A DNA stretch of 64,000 nt from Ectopseudomonas chengduensis (GCF_900102635.1 NZ_FMZQ01000021.1:1-64000); one strand, 5' to 3'. Counted from the stretch's first letter, positions 32,953 through 43,145 are shown. Made by a program: numbers and translations. The notes: a model not told the origin generated them from the sequence alone.

Positions 32953-35354
32953 GCTGCGATCTCCTCTTCCAGATTGATGCACGCGCACAGGGTAGTGCCC
33001 TCGCCCGGCTGACTGTCAATCTGCAACTGGCCGCCGAGCATGAGCATACGCTCCTGCATGCCGACCAGGCCGAAGGATTGCCCGGGCTTGCGCAGCGCCG
33101 GATCGAAGCCCTTGCCATCGTCGACCACCGACAGACACAGGCTGCCGCCCTCCTGCCACAAGCGCACCTCGACGCTGTGCGCGCCAGCGTGGCGCATGAC
33201 GTTGGTCAGCGCCTCCTGGAGAATGCGGAACAGGCCGATGGCCTGGGCATCCGGCAGATGCGGCAGGTGCTCCGGCACTTCGACCAGGCAGGGAATCTGC
33301 GTGCGCTCCTCGAAGCGCCGCACCTGCCACTCGATGGCCGAGGCAATGCCGGCATCGAGAATCGGCGGACGTAGCGCCGTGGCCACGTCGCGCACCAGCT
33401 GGAACAACTGCGCGATCAGACGCTTCATGCTGGCCAGGCGCTCGTCCAGCTCGGGCATCTGCCCGGCGCATACCAGCTCGCACATCGCCGTCTCCAGCTT
33501 GAGCACGGTCAGCACCTGGCCCAGCTCGTCGTGCACTTCGCGGGCAATACGCGCCTTCTCTTCTTCACGCACGCTTTCCAGGTGTGCCGACAGTTCGCGC
33601 AGACGCGCCCGCGAATCGGCCAGCGCCAGCTCGGCCAGCTTGTTCTCGGTGATATCCCAGAGGATGCCGTCCCACACCACCCGACCATTGCCTAACGACC
33701 GCGCGGTGGTACGAATGTCGGCCCACAGCACCTCCTGCTCGGCAGTGAGGATGCGCCCCTGCCAGTACCAGTCGCTCTCGCCTTCCAGCGCCAGCGTCTG
33801 GCTGTTCAGATAGCTGTTCAGATCCTGCGGATGCACCAGGCTGCGGATGCCGCGCTCCTCACGCTGCAGCTCCTGCGCCGGCCAGCCGACCATCTCCTGG
33901 CTGGCCTCGCTGATGTAGGCAAAGTTGACCACCGCTCCCGGCCCGGCGCGTTCCAGGCGAAACACCAGCCCGGGCACGTTGCCGGCAATGCCCTTGAAGC
34001 GCGCCTCGCTCTCCTCCAGCGCCGCACGAGCGCGACGGCGTTCGGTGACGTCGCTGAGAAACACCACCAGGTACTCGGCCTGGCGATAGCGTAGAAAACT
34101 CAGCGATACGTCAGCCGGCATACGGCTGCCATCGGCGCGCAGGCAGTCGACCTCGAAGCTGGGTGAACCCTCGTCCTGCTCGCGCACGCGCTTCCACAGG
34201 TTGAGCCAGCGGTCCATATGCAGGCCGGGCTCCAACTGACTCAATGGCTTGTCCACCAGCTCGCCGGGGGCGTAGCCGAGCATGCGTTCGGCAGCGCGGT
34301 TGGCGTAGCGCAGGTGACTGTCCCAGTTGACCCAAAGAATGCCCACCGTGCTGTGGTCGATGGAGAACTGGCTCAGGCGCAATGCCTCGGCGGCCTGCTG
34401 GTGACGATCCAGCTCGCCACGCGCGCCCAGCAGCCCTCGCTCGAGCAAACGCGTCTGCTGTCGTTGCCGATACAGCGCGGTTGCCCCCAGCATCAGCAGC
34501 AGGCCGAAAAATAGCGCAAGCGTCTTCCAGAAGCCGACGAAATCGGTGGACTGCGGATAGCGCAAAGGCATCCAGGTGTCGCGCAACTCCTCCAGTTCGC
34601 GCGCCGGCAGCGCCTTCAGGGTCTGATCGACGATGCCGGACAACAGCGCTTGATCGCGGCGCGTGGCCAGGCGCAGGAGCTGCGGCAAACCGATGTCGCC
34701 AACGATGCTCAGGCTGGAGAAACGTGATTCGCGCAGCAGCAGGCTGAGGCTCGCCTCGTCCAGCACCGCATAGCTGACCTCCTGATTCAGCACCAGCAAC
34801 AGCGCCGAACGCTCCGAAGGCGTCGCCCGCAGACGCAGGTTGGTATGAGTGCGCTCCAGGTATTCGGCAGCCTGGCTCGGCGAACGCAGGGCGACCATCT
34901 GCTCCAGCGGCAACTGGTCGAGGTCCACCGCACCATTGCCGCTGCGCTCGCCGACCACCAGATGCGGTACTCGCAGGTAAGGCATGGAGTAATGCCAGAT
35001 GCGCAGGCCGGCCGGCGTCTGCTGCAGGCCTGGCGCCAGATCCACCTCGCCCGCGCTGGCTGCCCGCTCCAGGGCCTCCAGATTCGGATACAGGCGCCAG
35101 TCAGGCGCGACGCCCATGCCTTCGAGCAGACGCTGCATCAGTTCGACATTGGCGCCCGTCAGCTGCCGGTTCTGGCCACGCAGAACCCAGGGCGCCTGCT
35201 GGATCAGGCCCACGCGCAGCACGGGATGCTCCTTGAGCCAGGCGCGCTGCTCGGCATCGAAAGCCGGGCGTAATGGCATGCGTGCGCTCTCGGCCCAGGC
35301 GGTGGAAACAGCCAGCATCAGCAGGAGGGCGAGGGAACGAAGAAGGGAATTCAT
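32949..35354 (-). CDS. agtS: Hybrid-input sensor histidine kinase AgtS
   Basis: An 801-aa membrane sensor. A signal peptide (1-21) precedes a periplasmic SBP_bac_3-type domain (about 40-265), then a transmembrane helix (about 277-294). Two PAS domains (about 325-440 and 452-572) follow. The HisKA_3 module has the phospho-histidine H608 (REVHDELGQ), and the HATPase ends the protein (DDGKGFDP). This matches AgtS, the partner of AgtR. The periplasmic domain likely binds the amino acid that the agt transporter imports. The downstream agtR start overlaps its stop codon. Confidence 0.85.
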   Translation of the reverse strand: MNSLLRSLALLLMLAVSTAWAESARMPLRPAFDAEQRAWLKEHPVLRVGLIQQAPWVLRGQNRQLTGANVELMQRLLEGMGVAPDWRLYPNLEALERAASAGEVDLAPGLQQTPAGLRIWHYSMPYLRVPHLVVGERSGNGAVDLDQLPLEQMVALRSPSQAAEYLERTHTNLRLRATPSERSALLLVLNQEVSYAVLDEASLSLLLRESRFSSLSIVGDIGLPQLLRLATRRDQALLSGIVDQTLKALPARELEELRDTWMPLRYPQSTDFVGFWKTLALFFGLLLMLGATALYRQRQQTRLLERGLLGARGELDRHQQAAEALRLSQFSIDHSTVGILWVNWDSHLRYANRAAERMLGYAPGELVDKPLSQLEPGLHMDRWLNLWKRVREQDEGSPSFEVDCLRADGSRMPADVSLSFLRYRQAEYLVVFLSDVTERRRARAALEESEARFKGIAGNVPGLVFRLERAGPGAVVNFAYISEASQEMVGWPAQELQREERGIRSLVHPQDLNSYLNSQTLALEGESDWYWQGRILTAEQEVLWADIRTTARSLGNGRVVWDGILWDITENKLAELALADSRARLRELSAHLESVREEEKARIAREVHDELGQVLTVLKLETAMCELVCAGQMPELDERLASMKRLIAQLFQLVRDVATALRPPILDAGIASAIEWQVRRFEERTQIPCLVEVPEHLPHLPDAQAIGLFRILQEALTNVMRHAGAHSVEVRLWQEGGSLCLSVVDDGKGFDPALRKPGQSFGLVGMQERMLMLGGQLQIDSQPGEGTTLCACINLEEEIAA

Positions 35355-35467
35355 GCACGGCGAATCCGGTGACGCGATCCCCTACCTTACTCCAGTCTTG
35401 CGCCAATCGCCTGACAAAAGCGGAGCCCGGCATTAGGCTCTGTAGCAGACGATCAGGAGCCTCATCG

Positions 35468-36457
35468 ATGCGCCTTCATTCACTAGCACTGCTCGGTTTC
35501 TGCCTGCTCTCCTGTCCCGCGGCCTGGGCCGAGGAGCCGCCCGAGGATGCGCCGGCTGATAGCGCCGACGCCCCTGCAGCGAGCGAGCGTCCGCTGTTGC
35601 CCGAACGCAGCATCAGCGACGCGCAGACGCTGGAGCAACGTCTGGACAAACGTGAGCAGCAGATGCTGCAGGCCGGCGCCGAAAGTTTTCTCGCCCTGTG
35701 GCTGCCTGCCAACGTCGGCGAGCCCAGTGGTGCGGTGATTCTGCTGCCCGGTGATGTGGAAAACGCCGACGGCGCCGCCGCGATCGGCCCACTGCGGCGC
35801 AAGCTGCCCGACGCTGGCTGGCACAGTCTGAGCCTGACGCTGCCGGACCCGGACGGTGACCCACTGCCACTGCGCACTGCCACCACTGCAACAGCGGCAC
35901 AGCAAAGCGATACCACCGCTACCGAGAGCGCTCCTGCCGTCGAAAGCCCGCCCGACGCGACCGTAGACGAGGCTACACAACCAGCCGACAGCGACACGAT
36001 CAGCCCAGAGCAACGGCGTCAGGCGCATGTCGAGCGCGTGATGGCCCGCATCGATGCCGCCATCGCCTTCGCCAACCAGCAGCAGGCCAGGGAAATCGTC
36101 CTCCTCGGTCATGGCAGTGGCGCCTACTGGGCTGCGCGCTACCTGAGCGAGCGCCAGCCGGACAACGTGCAGAATCTGCTGATGGTGGCAGCCGAACTAC
36201 CTGCCGGCTTCTCGCCGCCACTGGATGAGATGGTCACGCAGCTGGCCGTGGCCACCGGCGACTTCTTCTACAAGGATCAAGCCACCGACCGCATGGCTGC
36301 GTTGAAACGCCTGCAGGCAAGCAAGCGAGCCAAACTGCCCACTTACATACAGGTATCGATGAAAGCCCTGCCGGGCAACCTGGATATCCAGCAAGAGCAG
36401 CTCTACCGCCGTCTACGTGGCTGGTTGACGCAGCATATGCGCACCGCAGGCAGCTAG
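35468..36457 (+). CDS. DUF3530 family alpha/beta-hydrolase-like exported protein
   Basis: A 329-aa protein with a signal peptide (MRLHSLALLGFCLLSCPAAW, cleaved near residue 22). An acidic region follows, and then an alpha/beta-hydrolase-like domain broken by a low-complexity insert rich in T, A, D and P (about 138-180). The nucleophile elbow is GHGSGAYW. This matches DUF3530, a pseudomonad family of unknown function. The ATG at 35468 follows CAGGAGC. It is divergent from agtS. Confidence 0.8.
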   Translation: MRLHSLALLGFCLLSCPAAWAEEPPEDAPADSADAPAASERPLLPERSISDAQTLEQRLDKREQQMLQAGAESFLALWLPANVGEPSGAVILLPGDVENADGAAAIGPLRRKLPDAGWHSLSLTLPDPDGDPLPLRTATTATAAQQSDTTATESAPAVESPPDATVDEATQPADSDTISPEQRRQAHVERVMARIDAAIAFANQQQAREIVLLGHGSGAYWAARYLSERQPDNVQNLLMVAAELPAGFSPPLDEMVTQLAVATGDFFYKDQATDRMAALKRLQASKRAKLPTYIQVSMKALPGNLDIQQEQLYRRLRGWLTQHMRTAGS

Positions 36458-36483
36458 CAGTCCGTTGAAAACTACCTGCTAGC
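36453..36483. repeat. Inverted repeat spanning both stop codons of convergent genes
   Basis: GCTAGCAG (36453-36460) and CTGCTAGC (36476-36483) form an 8-bp stem with a 15-base loop. The TAG stop codon of each converging gene lies inside one arm. It may end transcription weakly in both directions; no T-run is present. Confidence 0.5.
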
Positions 36484-37240
36484 GAATGCCTCGGCGCTGG
36501 CGAATCAGCGCATAGGCCTGATGCAGTTGGCGCGTGGTGTCGGTGGCTTCACGAATGCGCTCAGGCGAGGCGCCGGAGCCGGCCAGTTTGTCCGGGTGAT
36601 GGCGGCTGAGCAGGCGCCGGTAGGCGCGCTTGATCTGCTCAGGCTCGCTGCCTTCATTGACACCCAACAGGCGCAGCGCCTCCTGGTAACTGCCGCCGGC
36701 CGGTGCCGGCTGCTGACTGCGACGCGGCGCGTATTCCTCGCCCAGGCTATCGAGCCGGGTGCTGTCCCAGCCGAGCCACTTGCCCCAGAGCAGAATCAGT
36801 TCATGCTCACTGGCCGATACCCGTCCATCGACCCAGGCCATGCGCCAGCAGGCTCGAAGCATGGCATCGGCGCGCTCACGCTGACGCTGCAGCGGCGCAC
36901 GCAGGTTGTCACGCCCGGTCTTGCCACGGGCGAAGGCCTCGATGGCACGTCGCTGAGCTGCAGCGTCCAACCCCAGCCTTTGCATTTCCGAGCGAGCCTG
37001 CTGGATATGGCTCTGCACCACCCGGCCGTCGCTCTTGGCCAGACGCCCCAGCATCAGAAACAGCAGGTCGTCATCCGACGGCGCCGCACGACCGCCCAGA
37101 CGCTCGCGCAGGTTGTCCCAGCCATGCAGGCGCAGACGACGGTCCAGCACCTGCCCGAGCAGACCGCCCAGCAGAGCACCAGGGATGCTGGCCAGGGCGA
37201 GCCCGGCCGCTGCCCCGAGCATGGTGGCCGGCCACAACAC
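36479..37240 (-). CDS. DnaJ-domain co-chaperone, DjlA-like
   Basis: A 253-aa protein built like DjlA. A glycine/alanine-rich N-terminal membrane segment (about 5-30) is followed by a TerB-like helical domain (about 50-170) and a C-terminal J domain (about 185-250) with HPD in SRHHPDKL. J domains stimulate DnaK. The GTG at 37240 directly abuts the murU stop codon, so it is the last gene of amgK-murU-djlA on the minus strand. Confidence 0.85.
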   Translation of the reverse strand: MLWPATMLGAAAGLALASIPGALLGGLLGQVLDRRLRLHGWDNLRERLGGRAAPSDDDLLFLMLGRLAKSDGRVVQSHIQQARSEMQRLGLDAAAQRRAIEAFARGKTGRDNLRAPLQRQRERADAMLRACWRMAWVDGRVSASEHELILLWGKWLGWDSTRLDSLGEEYAPRRSQQPAPAGGSYQEALRLLGVNEGSEPEQIKRAYRRLLSRHHPDKLAGSGASPERIREATDTTRQLHQAYALIRQRRGIR

Positions 37241-37912
37241 CTAGCGTGCCTCCTGCAGCAAGCGCTCGACTTCGGCCAGGCGCTCGTGCGTACCGACGTC
37301 GACCCAGCAGCCGCCATAGTGCTCGCCGCTGACCTGCCCGGCCGTGATCGCCTCACGCAGCAGCGGCGCCAGCTTGAAGGCACCGGGCTGAGAAGAGCCG
37401 AACAGACGCGGGTGCAGCACGGCGATACCGCTGTAGGTCAGCCGCTCGCCTGTCGCCTCACCGTCACGAACCTGACCCGCAGCCAGAACGAAATCGCCCT
37501 GCGGGTGATGCGCCGGGTTATCCACCAGCACCAGGTGCGCCAGACCGGCGAGCGGCTCACGCAACGCGGCGAAGGCGTAGTCGGTGAAGACATCGCCATT
37601 GACCACCAGAAATGGCTCGGCACCCAACAGCGGCAGCGCCTTGAAGATGCCGCCACCCGTTTCCAGCGGCTCACCTTCGGGGGAATAGACGATACGCACA
37701 CCGAAGCGCGAGCCATCGCCGAGGTAGTCCTCGATCTGCTGGCCTAACCAGGCGTGGTTGATCACCAGTTCGGTGAAGCCAGCAGCGGCCAGGGCGCGGA
37801 TGTGGTACTCGATCAACGGCACGCCCGCCACCTGCACCAGCGGTTTGGGCGTATGCAGCGTCAAAGGACGCATGCGCTCACCCTTACCCGCCGCGAGGAT
37901 CATCGCCTTCAT
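37241..37912 (-). CDS. murU: N-acetylmuramate alpha-1-phosphate uridylyltransferase
   Basis: A 223-aa nucleotidyltransferase that makes UDP-MurNAc from MurNAc-1-phosphate and UTP. The nucleotide-binding signature MILAAGKGERMRPLT is at the N-terminus, with the metal-binding NGDVF near residue 106. With amgK it forms the MurNAc salvage route of pseudomonads, which bypasses fosfomycin-sensitive MurA. Its ATG overlaps the amgK stop codon by four bases. Confidence 0.92.
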   Translation of the reverse strand: MKAMILAAGKGERMRPLTLHTPKPLVQVAGVPLIEYHIRALAAAGFTELVINHAWLGQQIEDYLGDGSRFGVRIVYSPEGEPLETGGGIFKALPLLGAEPFLVVNGDVFTDYAFAALREPLAGLAHLVLVDNPAHHPQGDFVLAAGQVRDGEATGERLTYSGIAVLHPRLFGSSQPGAFKLAPLLREAITAGQVSGEHYGGCWVDVGTHERLAEVERLLQEAR

Positions 37913-38934
37913 GCACGGGCTCCTTCATCTTTCGCCAGGCTGGCGAACAGCTCACCCAACTCGGCGAGCTCCGGCCGACGCGTCAACACAGCCTCTATAT
38001 AAGAGAAGAAACGTGGCACATCGCCAAGGTACTTGGGCTTGCCATCGCGGTGGCAGATGCGCGCGAAGATGCCGATGACCTTGAGGTGGCGCTGCACGCC
38101 CATCAGGTCGCTGGCACGCAGAAAGTCCTCGAACGATGCCTGTAGCGGAATGCCCGCCGCCTTGGCACGCTCCCAGTAGCCCTGCAGCCAGCCCCGCACG
38201 CGCGCCTCGGGCCAGCTGAGGAAGGCATCCTTGAACAGACAGGTGATGTCGTAGGTGACCGGGCCGTTGACGGCATCCTGAAAATCCAGCACGCCGGGGT
38301 TGGGTGCACTCTGCATCAGGTTGCGCGGCATGAAGTCGCGGTGCACGACCACCTTGGGCTGCGCCAGGGCGCTGTCGATCAACAGGCGACTGATACGCTG
38401 CCAGGCGGCCTCCTGCTCGGGTGTGAAGGTAAGCCCCAGGTGGCGTTGTACGTACCACTCGGGAAACAGCTGCAACTCACGACGCAGCAACGCCTCGTCG
38501 TAATGCGGCAGATGGCTGTCGAGGGGCAAGCGCTGCAGCAGCAGCAAAGCCTCGATGGCATCGTCGAACAACTCGTCGGCATTATGTTCGTTTATCACGT
38601 CCAGATAGGTCTGACGGCCCAGGTCATCGAGAATCAGGAAGCCCTGCTCGAGATCGGCAGCCAGCACCTGCGGCACATGCACACCGGCACTGGACAGCAA
38701 GGCCGCGATACGCACGAAGGGCTCGCAGTTTTCCTGAGGTGGCGGCGCATCCATCAGGATCAGGCTGCGCTCACCGGCCTGCCAACGAAAATAGCGGCGA
38801 AAGCTGGCGTCGCTGCTGGCGGGAGTGAGCTCGGCCTCAGGCACCAATCCCCATTCGCGTGCTGCGAAGAGAGGGGGCAGTTGCTCGGCGAGCCAGGTTT
38901 GCAGCTGTTGCAGACGTACATCGTGTTCAGACAT
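37909..38934 (-). CDS. amgK: N-acetylmuramate/N-acetylglucosamine anomeric kinase
   Basis: A 341-aa aminoglycoside-phosphotransferase-fold kinase that phosphorylates the anomeric position of MurNAc and GlcNAc. The catalytic loop is VVHRDFMPRNLM (about residue 206) and the metal-binding motif VLDFQDAVNGP. The ATG at 38934 (MSEHDVRL) fits the family; a GTG-type upstream start would add 13 residues. It is divergent from lptD. Confidence 0.92.
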   Translation of the reverse strand: MSEHDVRLQQLQTWLAEQLPPLFAAREWGLVPEAELTPASSDASFRRYFRWQAGERSLILMDAPPPQENCEPFVRIAALLSSAGVHVPQVLAADLEQGFLILDDLGRQTYLDVINEHNADELFDDAIEALLLLQRLPLDSHLPHYDEALLRRELQLFPEWYVQRHLGLTFTPEQEAAWQRISRLLIDSALAQPKVVVHRDFMPRNLMQSAPNPGVLDFQDAVNGPVTYDITCLFKDAFLSWPEARVRGWLQGYWERAKAAGIPLQASFEDFLRASDLMGVQRHLKVIGIFARICHRDGKPKYLGDVPRFFSYIEAVLTRRPELAELGELFASLAKDEGARA

Positions 38935-39058
38935 CAAGGGGTCTCCGACGGCGCTAGCCGTTGCGCGGGTCATGCTTTATTATCCAGCATCTTTTTCAGC
39001 CCATCGAGAGGCGTGCGGCCCCTGGGCCGATAGCGCGCAGGAAGCCCGGACTAACAAG

Positions 39059-41830
39059 ATGGCAGTAAAATACCCCGCGTTCCGCAAGAAATTCCCGCTG
39101 CTGGTCACCGGCAGCCTCCTGGCCTTACAGCCCGCGTTCAGCCTACAGTCCTTTGCCGCCGAGCAATACGATTGCCAGGCGTCGCCCACGGGCGGCTGGG
39201 CCTGCGCGCCGAAATCAGCGGCCAGCGCCCTGCCTCCGCGCCCGGTGCACAGCCGTGACGCTGTCAGCACCGGTGCTGCCAGCAGCGAGGCGGTAGCCAA
39301 GCAGGATGCCGCCCCGGTGCTGGTCACCGAGAGCAGGGGCCGCGCCCTCGCCTCGCGCAGCCCCGATTACAGTCACTTGGACTGGGTCCCGCGCGATAAG
39401 TTGACTGCCGCGCAACTGGCCGAGGCAGGTCCTTACTGTGCAGGCGCCTACGTCGAGCCGCTGCGCCCGGGCATGGATGACACCACGCCGCTGGACGAGT
39501 CGCCGATGTACGTTTCCGCCAAGGCCTCGCGCTTCGAGCAGGAAAAGCAGATCGCCACCCTTGCCGGTGACGTCGTCCTGCGCCAATCCGGCATGCAAGT
39601 CGAGGCCGACGAAGCCAGCCTGCACCAGACGGAAAACCGTGGTGAACTGGTCGGCAACGTACGCCTGCGCGACAAGGGCATGCTGGTAGTCGGCGACCGC
39701 GCCGAACTGCAGCTGGATAACGGCGAAGCCCGTATCGACAATGCCGAATACGTGATGCACCAGGCCCATGTGCGCGGTAGTGCGCTCTACGCCAAGCGCG
39801 AAGAGACCGCGATCATCCGCCTCAAGGATGGTACCTATACCCGTTGCGAACCGGGCGACAATGCCTGGCATCTGAAGGGTAACAACGTCACCCTGAACCC
39901 GGCGACCGGCTTCGGCACCGCGACCAACGTGACGCTGCGGGTCAAGGACATTCCGGTGTTCTACACCCCGTACATCTACTTCCCGATCGATGACCGTCGC
40001 CAGTCCGGCTTCCTGCCGCCGAGCATCGGCACGTCGAGCAGCAATGGCTTCTCGCTGCAAACGCCGTACTACTTCAACCTGGCGCCGAACTACGACGCCA
40101 CGCTGTACCCGACCTACATGGCCAAACGCGGCCTGCTGATGGAAGGTGAGTTCCGCTACCTGACCGAGAGCAGCGAAGGCCAGGTCGGCGGCGCATGGCT
40201 GAATGACGACGAAGACGAGCGTAAACTGCAGTCCGAGTACGAAGATCAGCGTTGGATGTACAGCTGGCAGCACAAGCAGGGCCTGAACTCGCGCCTGCTT
40301 GCCGAGGTCGACTACACCGACATCAGCGACCCTTACTACTTCCAGGATCTCGATACCGATCTGGGCATCGACAAGCAAACCTATGTCGACCAGCGCGGCA
40401 CACTGACCTATCGCGGTGACAGCTATCGCGCGCGCCTGAACGTGCATGCGTACGAACTGGCCAACATCACCGATGTGACACCGTATGATCGTCTGCCGCA
40501 GATCACCCTGGACGGTAAACTGCCGTTCAATCCGGGTGGTCTGGACTTCACCTACGGCACTGAATACGTGCGCTTCGACCGCAACCTGCGCTCGGGCTTC
40601 TTCATCGACAAGGATGGCGTAACCGGTCGCCCGCAAGACCTCTGGTATGACGAACGCCTGACCGGCCTATCAAGGGCCGATGGCGAGCGACTGCACCTCG
40701 AACCAGGCGTTAGCCTGCCACTGAACTGGAGCTGGGGCTTCGTCAAACCTCAGGTCAAGTACCTGCAGACCAACTACGACATCAGCCTGGATCAGCAAGG
40801 CAAAGACACATTGCTGGCTGAGCAGAATTACAAGGGCACACAGAGCCGCGGCGTCGGCCTGTTCAGCGTCGACAGCGGCCTGTATTTCGACCGCAACACC
40901 CAACTGTTCGGCAAGGATTTCCGCCAGACCCTGGAACCGCGTGCGTTCTACCTCTATGTACCGGAAGAAGACCAGACCGATATCCCGGTATTCGACACAG
41001 GCGAGCCGACCTTCAGCTACGCCTCGTTGTGGCGTGAAAACCGCTTCAGTGGCAAGGATCGCATCGGTGACGAGAACAAGCTGTCGCTGGGCGTGACCAG
41101 CCGCTGGATCGAGTCGAATGGCTTCGAGCGTCAGCGTTTCAGCGTCGGCCAGGCCTTCTACTTCGAAGACCGCAAGGTGCAGCTGCCGGGCATCGACTAC
41201 CGTACCCGCCAAGAAGCCACCGCCGACGTGTCGCCTTATGCGCTGGAGTACCTGTATCGCTTCAATCGCGACTGGCGCTTCTCCTCGACTTTCAACTGGG
41301 ACCCGGACCAGCACGCTACCCGCTCGGGCAGCGCAATGTTCCATTACCAGCCGGAAGACAATCCGAACAAGATCGTCAACTTCGGTTATCGCTATCGTAA
41401 CGACACCGTGCGTTATGACCGTGACAGCGGTACCTGGACCACCAACCCGGACTATGGCAACCCTGATAGCCCCAACTACATCAAGAACTACTACAAGATC
41501 GACCAGCATGACTTCTCCGTCATCTGGCCGCTGGCTCCGCAGTGGAGCCTGATCTCGCGCTGGCAGTACGACTATGGCCGCAACCGTACCCTCGAAGCCT
41601 TCGGTGGTTTCGAATACGACAGCTGCTGCTGGAAGCTGCGCCTGATCAACCGCTACTGGATCGATTACGACGAAGTCAGCCTCGACCCATCGCGCAACGA
41701 CGAGCCGGACCGCGGCATCTTCCTGCAGATCGTCCTCAAGGGCCTCGGCGGCGTTGTTGGCAACAAGGTGGAAACTTTCCTCGACCAAGGCATTCAAGGT
41801 TACCGTGAACGTGAAGACCAAGCTTTCTGA
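39059..41830 (+). CDS. lptD: LPS-assembly outer-membrane protein LptD
   Basis: A 923-aa outer-membrane protein that inserts lipopolysaccharide with LptE. The signal peptide (about residues 1-34) is followed by a long alanine-rich region, an OstA/LptA-like beta-jellyroll (about 150-300) and a beta-barrel to the end. Paired cysteines occur at the N-terminal end (DCQAS, WACAP) and near the C-terminus (YDSCCWKL), as needed for the LptD disulfides. The ATG at 39059 follows CAGGAAG. It overlaps surA, whose chaperone helps fold it. Confidence 0.95.
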   Translation: MAVKYPAFRKKFPLLVTGSLLALQPAFSLQSFAAEQYDCQASPTGGWACAPKSAASALPPRPVHSRDAVSTGAASSEAVAKQDAAPVLVTESRGRALASRSPDYSHLDWVPRDKLTAAQLAEAGPYCAGAYVEPLRPGMDDTTPLDESPMYVSAKASRFEQEKQIATLAGDVVLRQSGMQVEADEASLHQTENRGELVGNVRLRDKGMLVVGDRAELQLDNGEARIDNAEYVMHQAHVRGSALYAKREETAIIRLKDGTYTRCEPGDNAWHLKGNNVTLNPATGFGTATNVTLRVKDIPVFYTPYIYFPIDDRRQSGFLPPSIGTSSSNGFSLQTPYYFNLAPNYDATLYPTYMAKRGLLMEGEFRYLTESSEGQVGGAWLNDDEDERKLQSEYEDQRWMYSWQHKQGLNSRLLAEVDYTDISDPYYFQDLDTDLGIDKQTYVDQRGTLTYRGDSYRARLNVHAYELANITDVTPYDRLPQITLDGKLPFNPGGLDFTYGTEYVRFDRNLRSGFFIDKDGVTGRPQDLWYDERLTGLSRADGERLHLEPGVSLPLNWSWGFVKPQVKYLQTNYDISLDQQGKDTLLAEQNYKGTQSRGVGLFSVDSGLYFDRNTQLFGKDFRQTLEPRAFYLYVPEEDQTDIPVFDTGEPTFSYASLWRENRFSGKDRIGDENKLSLGVTSRWIESNGFERQRFSVGQAFYFEDRKVQLPGIDYRTRQEATADVSPYALEYLYRFNRDWRFSSTFNWDPDQHATRSGSAMFHYQPEDNPNKIVNFGYRYRNDTVRYDRDSGTWTTNPDYGNPDSPNYIKNYYKIDQHDFSVIWPLAPQWSLISRWQYDYGRNRTLEAFGGFEYDSCCWKLRLINRYWIDYDEVSLDPSRNDEPDRGIFLQIVLKGLGGVVGNKVETFLDQGIQGYREREDQAF

Positions 41831-43103
41831 TCGCCTGCGCCCCCTGCTGTTGGGCGCAGCACTGCTGGCAGCAACGGCTCAGGCCCAGGTTCGCTCACTG
41901 GATCGCGTCGTGGCCATCGTCGACAACGACGTGGTCATGCAGAGCCAACTCGACGCTCGCCTGCGTGAAGTGCAGCAAACCATCGACAAGCGCGGCGGCG
42001 CCCTGCCTCCTGGCAACGTACTCAGCCAGCAGGTGCTCGAGCGCCTGATCATCGAGAACATCCAGCTGCAGATCGGCGACCGCTCCGGCATTCGCATCAC
42101 CGACGAAGAACTGAACCAGGCCATGGGTACCATCGCTCAGCGCAATGGCATGAGCCTGGAGCAGTTCCGTGAAGCACTGGCACGCGACGGCCTGTCCTAT
42201 GCCGATGCGCGTGACCAGGTGCGTCGCGAGATGGTCATCAGCCGTGTGCGCCAGCGCCGCGTGGCCGAACGCATTCAGGTTACCGATCAGGAAGTGCAGA
42301 ACTTCCTCGCCTCCGACCTGGGCAAGATGCAGCTGTCGGAAGAATTCCGTCTGGCCAACATCCTGATTCCGGTTTCCGAAGGTGCGTCCTCCAGCGAAAT
42401 CCAGACGGCCGACCGTCAGGCGCAGGAGGTTTATCAGCAACTGCAGCAAGGCGCAGACTTCGCCCAACTGGCTGTTTCTCGCTCTGCCAGCGAGAACGCC
42501 CTGGAAGGCGGTGAAATGGGCTGGCGTAAAGCGGGTCAGTTGCCTCCGCCGTTCGACAACATGATCAGCCAACTGAACCCGGGCGAGGTTACCGAGCCGG
42601 TGCGTACGCCAGGCGGTTTCATCATCCTCAAGCTGATCGAGAAGCGCGGCGGCGACACCCAGGTGCGCGACGAAGTACACGTGCGTCACATCCTGATCAA
42701 GCCCAGCGAAATTCGCAGCGAAGAAGAAACTCGTCGTCTGGTCGAGCGCCTGTATCAGCGTATCGTCGATGGCGAGGATTTCGCTGAGCTGGCGAAGAGC
42801 TTCTCCGAAGACCCGGGCTCTGCGCTCAACGGCGGCGACCTGAACTGGATCGACCCGAACGCCCTGGTCCCCGAATTCCGCGAGGTGATGAACAACACCC
42901 CCAGCGGCGAGCTGTCCAAACCGTTCAAGAGCCCTTACGGCTGGCACGTGCTGGAAGTCATGGGCCGTCGCGCCACTGACAGCAGCGCGCAGTTCCGCGA
43001 GCAACAAGCCGTTAACGTGCTGCGCAACCGCAAGTACGACGAGGAGCTGCAGGCCTGGCTGCGCCAGATCCGCGACGAAGCCTACGTCGAGACCAAGCTG
43101 TAA
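41811..43103 (+). CDS. surA: Periplasmic peptidyl-prolyl isomerase SurA
   Basis: A 430-aa periplasmic chaperone for outer-membrane proteins. The signal peptide (about 1-25) precedes a SurA_N domain and two parvulin-type domains (about 170-270 with MGWRKAGQLPPPF, and 282-380 with HVRHILIK and GGDLNWIDP). The start is at a GTG (41811); another GTG two codons upstream (41805) has a better-spaced AAGG site. Both overlap the end of lptD by about 20 bases, which couples the two genes. Confidence 0.92.
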   Translation: MKTKLSDRLRPLLLGAALLAATAQAQVRSLDRVVAIVDNDVVMQSQLDARLREVQQTIDKRGGALPPGNVLSQQVLERLIIENIQLQIGDRSGIRITDEELNQAMGTIAQRNGMSLEQFREALARDGLSYADARDQVRREMVISRVRQRRVAERIQVTDQEVQNFLASDLGKMQLSEEFRLANILIPVSEGASSSEIQTADRQAQEVYQQLQQGADFAQLAVSRSASENALEGGEMGWRKAGQLPPPFDNMISQLNPGEVTEPVRTPGGFIILKLIEKRGGDTQVRDEVHVRHILIKPSEIRSEEETRRLVERLYQRIVDGEDFAELAKSFSEDPGSALNGGDLNWIDPNALVPEFREVMNNTPSGELSKPFKSPYGWHVLEVMGRRATDSSAQFREQQAVNVLRNRKYDEELQAWLRQIRDEAYVETKL

Positions 43104-43120
43104 CAGCGTCATTGCGTACG

Positions 43121-43145
43121 AAAGCCCGGCCCTGTGCCGGGCTTT
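43121..43145 (+). terminator. Terminator after surA
   Basis: A 10-bp stem AAAGCCCGGC / GCCGGGCTTT with a 5-base loop and a following TTCGTT. It sits between surA and pdxA, which run the same way, so it may only partly end transcription. Confidence 0.75.
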
